64,000 nucleotides of DNA from Prado023 sp963777855. Lineage in GTDB: Bacteria > Actinomycetota > Actinomycetes > S36-B12 > CAIYMF01. The translations under genes were made by a program, and so were the position numbers. Positions 60,771-64,000 of this stretch are shown here, one piece after another. The DNA lies in assembly GCA_963777855.1 (NCBI GenBank), contig CAVZRW010000011.1, positions 62,001 through 126,000 on the forward strand, read 5' to 3'. The first letter of the stretch is position 1, and each line of letters begins with the position of its first letter. The notes beneath the pieces were generated by a model. The model did not search any database. It saw only the letters and a list, made by a program, of their open reading frames with translations, and was not told where the DNA came from.

Positions 60771-63545
60771 TCATCGGACAGACCCTCGTCGAAGCCAGTG
60801 GTTGAGCCCGGTGCCCCACTTGGCCAGCACCACCAGGCGGGATCGTTCGCGGAAGCCGTTGGCGACGACGTGGGTGCGGCGGTGGGTGACGCGCAGCTGG
60901 CCGATGACTCCGGTGGGTCGGTCGAAGAACTGCAGTCGGATGGGGTGCAGGCCCGGGGGTTGTGGGGGGAGGCTGAAGCGGGCCGTGGCCGTGTGGTCGT
61001 CGGTCTGGAGGTGGGCGGTGGTGGTGGTGTCGCCGACGAGGGCGGTACCGGATAGGTCGGTTCGGCCGTGCACGTGGAGTCGGGGCAGCGTCAGCGTGAT
61101 GCGTGTGCCGGCGGAGTCCTGGTCGCAGGTGAAGTCCTGCTGTGTGGGTGAGGAGGTGCCGATGGGCGTGCGGGCTGCTGAGGCGAGGTCCAGGGAGAGG
61201 AACCCGTTGGCATTGGTGTAGGCGATGGCGGGGCGGCCATCGAGCAGGGCGGCGGCGCCGAAGCCGGGGGGGCTGGCGATGCGCTGGGTGGGGGTGAAGC
61301 CCAGCCCGTCGAGTCGGTGGAACAGATCATGGATGTCGAGGTCCAGGGGGGAGCCGAACGCGGCGGTGGCCGGGTCGATGCCTGCCCGCAGGCGCATCAC
61401 GATCCGCCCCGGCTCGCCATCGCTTCCGGGCTCGACAGTGATCGAGGACTCGGTGGGCAGGATCCAGTCGACGGCCTGGGTGCGGCTGCGCACGACGACC
61501 TCGCCGAACGCCCGGGTCAGGTCGTCGGTGAGATCAAGTTCGTCGTCGGTGAGCCGGTCGGTGAGCTCCGGGCCCAGCCGGCGCAGGTAGCGCGCACCCT
61601 GCAGGTCCACGGCCAGCGGGACCCCCTTCGCGTCGGCCACCACAGCCACGGACTCCACCTCCAGCCGCCCTTCAGCCCACCACGCACGACCCCCCACCGG
61701 CACCAGGCGGGATCGTTCGCGGAAGCCGTTGGCGACGACGTAGGTGCGGCGGTGGGTGACGCGCAGCTGGCCGATGACTCCGGTGGGTCGGTCGAAGAAC
61801 TGCAGTCGGATGGGGTGCAGGCCCGGGGGTTGTGGGGGGAGGCTGAAGCGGGCCGTGGCCGTGTGGTCGTCGGTCTGGAGGTGGGCGGTGGTGGTGGTGT
61901 CGCCGACGAGGGCGGTACCGGATAGGTCGGTTCGGCCGTGCACGTGGAGTCGGGGCAGCGTCAGCGTGATGCGTGTGCCGGCGGAGTCCTGGTCGCAGGT
62001 GAAGTCCTGCTGTGTGGGTGAGGAGGTGCCGATGGGCGTGCGGGCTGCTGAGGCGAGGTCCAGGGAGAGGAACCCGTTGGCATTGGTGTAGGCGATGGCG
62101 GGGCGGCCATCGAGCAGGGCGGCGGCGCCGAAGCCGGGGGGGCTGGCGATGCGCTGGGTGGGGGTGAAGCCCAGCCCGTCGAGTCGGTGGAACAGATCAT
62201 GGATGTCGAGGTCCAGGGGGGAGCCGAACGCGGCGGTGGCCGGGTCGATGCCTGCCCGCAGGCGCATCACGATCCGCCCCGGCTCGCCATCGCTTCCGGG
62301 CTCGACAGTGATCGAGGACTCGGTGGGCAGGATCCAGTCGACGGCCTGGGTGCGGCTGCGCACGACGACCTCGCCGAACGCCCGGGTCAGGTCGTCGGTG
62401 AGATCAAGTTCGTCGTCGGTGAGCCGGTCGGTGAGCTCCGGGCCCAGCCGGCGCAGGTAGCGCGCACCCTGCAGGTCCACGGCCAGCGGGACCCCCTTCG
62501 CGTCGGCCACCACAGCCACGGACTCCACCTCCAGCCGCCCTTCAGCCCACCACGCACGACCCCCCACCGACATCAGGCCCAGGCCGGCGTCCTGAAGGGA
62601 GAGCGCACGAAGTGCCTCGAAGTCGTCACGTCGCAAGAGGGCCGACCGAGCCCGGTCAGCGGGGACGAGGAGCCGGTCCAGGTCCGCAGGGAAGGAGGCC
62701 AGCTGGTCCCGGAAGATGGTTCGCATCCTCTCCCTGAGGTCCTCAGGCAGCTCGTGGAACCCCGCTGCCAGCCGTCCCAGGATTCGGCTGCGGTACCAGC
62801 GCACGAGCAGCTGATCGCGCTTCGCGCCCGCGGGCATCTCCCTCACCGCCTCCAGTGAGGCGGTGAAGTCCCGCCAGTACGAGTCGAGGTCGAACGGGGC
62901 CTTGTGGCTGTTGCCGGAGTGGATGTTCCACTGGTAGCAGGGGTGGTCGGCAAGGATCCCGATCCGGTCCGTCTGGGACCACACCTTGCCGTTGAAGTCG
63001 AAGTCCTCGAGTCGCACCCGCCCCTCACGGAACCAGATGTCGTGGTCGAGGAGGAACTGGCGCCTGTAGAGCTTGTGCGGAGTGATGCACTGCAGAATGG
63101 CCTGGTCCAGGGCACTGACCCTACCGGACTGCGCTCGCCACGAGGCCCATCCCGGTGCGTGCCACCCGAGTACGACCTCCTTGGGATGCAGGACGTCGAG
63201 GTCGTGGTCGTGGGCGAACTGCCACATGCGGGCCAGCGCGTCCGGGAACGCATAGTCATCGTGGTCCATGAAGAACACGTACTCGCCACGGGCGGCACGA
63301 ATCCCCACGTTCCGGGGGCGCCCCGGCCATCCCGAGTTGTCGATCCGATGGACGGCCATCCAGGGGCGCGTCCGGGCAAGCGCCCGCAGCCGCTGTTCGG
63401 TCTCGTCTGGCGAGCCGTCGTCGACCACGATCACCTCGTAAGCACTGGGATCCATCGTCTGCGCGTCGAGGCATGCGATCAGGGGGTCGAGGGCCTCCCC
63501 CGTGCGGTACGTGGGGATGACGACGCTGACCCGGATCCGATCCAT
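60771..63545 (-). CDS. Family 2 glycosyltransferase with duplicated C-terminal module
   Basis: 924 residues. GT-A domain at about 1-240: VVIPTYRTGEALDPLIACL, DDG (42-44), DHDD (94-97, metal site), LEDFDFNGKVW as the catalytic loop region. Residues 326-615 and 616-905 are two copies of one 290-residue beta-rich module that differ in a single residue (Tyr/His) apart from the junction; a 19-residue tail follows. Similar GT2 proteins with C-terminal beta modules build wall teichoic acid or other surface glycans. Start ATG 63545 after GAAGGGTG. Product unknown; the divergent neighbour also looks envelope-related. Confidence 0.87.
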   Translation of the reverse strand: MDRIRVSVVIPTYRTGEALDPLIACLDAQTMDPSAYEVIVVDDGSPDETEQRLRALARTRPWMAVHRIDNSGWPGRPRNVGIRAARGEYVFFMDHDDYAFPDALARMWQFAHDHDLDVLHPKEVVLGWHAPGWASWRAQSGRVSALDQAILQCITPHKLYRRQFLLDHDIWFREGRVRLEDFDFNGKVWSQTDRIGILADHPCYQWNIHSGNSHKAPFDLDSYWRDFTASLEAVREMPAGAKRDQLLVRWYRSRILGRLAAGFHELPEDLRERMRTIFRDQLASFPADLDRLLVPADRARSALLRRDDFEALRALSLQDAGLGLMSVGGRAWWAEGRLEVESVAVVADAKGVPLAVDLQGARYLRRLGPELTDRLTDDELDLTDDLTRAFGEVVVRSRTQAVDWILPTESSITVEPGSDGEPGRIVMRLRAGIDPATAAFGSPLDLDIHDLFHRLDGLGFTPTQRIASPPGFGAAALLDGRPAIAYTNANGFLSLDLASAARTPIGTSSPTQQDFTCDQDSAGTRITLTLPRLHVHGRTDLSGTALVGDTTTTAHLQTDDHTATARFSLPPQPPGLHPIRLQFFDRPTGVIGQLRVTHRRTYVVANGFRERSRLVPVGGRAWWAEGRLEVESVAVVADAKGVPLAVDLQGARYLRRLGPELTDRLTDDELDLTDDLTRAFGEVVVRSRTQAVDWILPTESSITVEPGSDGEPGRIVMRLRAGIDPATAAFGSPLDLDIHDLFHRLDGLGFTPTQRIASPPGFGAAALLDGRPAIAYTNANGFLSLDLASAARTPIGTSSPTQQDFTCDQDSAGTRITLTLPRLHVHGRTDLSGTALVGDTTTTAHLQTDDHTATARFSLPPQPPGLHPIRLQFFDRPTGVIGQLRVTHRRTHVVANGFRERSRLVVLAKWGTGLNHWLRRGSVR
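60831..62569. repeat. 870-bp tandem duplication inside the glycosyltransferase gene
   Basis: Copy 1 is 60831-61699 and copy 2 is 61701-62569, period exactly 870 bp (290 codons). I find one internal mismatch (G at 60872, A at 61742). The period keeps the reading frame. Such identity means a very recent event, ongoing gene conversion, or an assembly duplication. Confidence 0.95.
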
Positions 63546-63762
63546 CTGATCACCCTTCCGCGCCCGGCGACCCGGCCTCGCATCTGCGCAGAGTCTGTCA
63601 CCGGTACGGCTCGGCGCGGGGCACCGCATGCGGCCGCGCTCGAGCGGACACCCGCCGGCGGAACGTCATGACGTGCGCTCACGGCGCCGGTCCGGGCGTT
63701 GCCACGGATAGGCTTCCACCCGACCGAGGGGCTGGCGAGCGACCCGCGCGAGGAGTACGAAT

Positions 63763-64000
63763 ATGGCCACAGCGATGCGGCGTGTGAGGAACCGGGTGGC
63801 ACGCATGCCCCTGGTAGCGAGGGCGCGGGGGGCGAGGCGATCGCACTCCAAGCCTGTCTCCGCTGCATCTCCCGGCGGGGACGCGCGCAGGGTGGCCATG
63901 TTCGAGGGCCTGCAGTGGCAGTCCGACGACGTGCTCGAGATCCGGGGATGGGCCTTCGTGAAGGGGGTGCCCAGCTCCCAGGAGATGCCCGTAATCCTGG
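63763..64000 (+). CDS. Cell-envelope glycosyltransferase-type protein, partial (5' end only)
   Basis: Open frame from ATG 63763, with AGGAG at 63751-63755, to the window end (79 codons). A basic N-terminus (RRVRNRVARMPLVARARG) is followed by MFEGLQWQSDDVLEIRGWAF and VKGVPSSQEMPVIL, the start of the beta domain found at the head of many actinobacterial CDP-glycerol glycerophosphotransferase or glycosyltransferase proteins. The catalytic part is outside the window. Divergent from the GT2 gene over about 217 nt. Confidence 0.65.
   Translation, partial: MATAMRRVRNRVARMPLVARARGARRSHSKPVSAASPGGDARRVAMFEGLQWQSDDVLEIRGWAFVKGVPSSQEMPVIL

Overview
The window is GC-rich DNA from an actinomycete (Actinomycetota). 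The call rests on a SAM-IV-type riboswitch in front of the methionine genes, a HrdB/SigA-type primary sigma factor with a long Ala/Lys-rich and acidic N-terminus, a DUF7455-type zinc protein divergent from a ParE-type topoisomerase, thrS followed by a mycobacterial-type HIT gene, an SsgA-family morphogenesis protein, a GuaB1-type nucleotide enzyme and a DUF222 remnant. The order or genus cannot be fixed from this sequence. SsgA-like and paired dynamin-like proteins fit a morphologically complex lineage.

Layout. 0-1.4 kb: a translationally coupled patatin-like lipase and PlsC-type acyltransferase (cut by the window edge). 1.5-4.8 kb: SAM-IV riboswitch, metY, metX, then a universal stress protein. 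4.9-7.7 kb: primary sigma factor, a small unknown protein and a NUDIX hydrolase. 7.7-15.3 kb: a GspE/PilB-type ATPase, a P-loop kinase, and guaB1 and hrpA, both broken by frameshifts. 15.3-19.4 kb: small membrane proteins, DUF7455, ParE and an interrupted unknown gene. 19.4-24.9 kb: carbonic anhydrase, ferredoxin-NADP reductase, lactate dehydrogenase, a YihY-type membrane protein, an ATP-grasp protein and a small membrane protein. 25-29.6 kb: a decayed DUF222/HNH gene and a coupled pair of dynamin-like GTPases. 29.7-36.5 kb: a frameshifted quinone oxidoreductase, META lipoprotein, SDR, EamA exporter, AAA ATPase and a GT39-like membrane glycosyltransferase that runs antisense into the AAA gene. 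36.7-40.2 kb: a methyltransferase, a secreted SGNH protein with a decayed relative beside it, and a Gly-Cys-Val tRNA run on the minus strand. 40.4-43.6 kb: pabB-pabC, an SsgA-like gene, a TIGR02611-type membrane protein and a second tRNA-Val. 43.7-52 kb: a Usp-like membrane-anchored protein, a phytoene-desaturase-like oxidoreductase, a coupled membrane protein and beta-propeller protein, an internally deleted secreted protein, an UPF0014 permease and a Gly-rich stress-type protein. 52.3-57 kb: thrS, HIT, a HAD phosphatase, and a sulfite-oxidase-like molybdoprotein coupled to a cytochrome b. 57.2-60.7 kb: a compact set of an ATC-hydrolase-like protein and three different SAM methyltransferases, with a shredded fourth methyltransferase beside it. 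60.8-64 kb: a glycosyltransferase carrying a nearly perfect 870-bp in-frame tandem duplication, and the start of a divergent cell-envelope gene.

Working together. The methionine genes form a SAM-sensing sulfur assimilation unit. pabB/pabC feed folate synthesis. The glycosyltransferases, SGNH protein and envelope gene suggest surface polymer building. A recurring theme is leaderless transcription: at least 13 genes have a TAnnnT -10 box 6-8 nt before the start codon and no ribosome binding site, which also settles several starts. Another theme is gene decay or consensus error: frameshifts or deletions affect guaB1, hrpA, DUF222, the oxidoreductase, the SGNH-module gene and others. No CRISPR array, insertion sequence, phage or integrase was seen. 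The least familiar multi-gene arrangement is the ATC-hydrolase/methyltransferase cluster at 57.6-60.7 kb.
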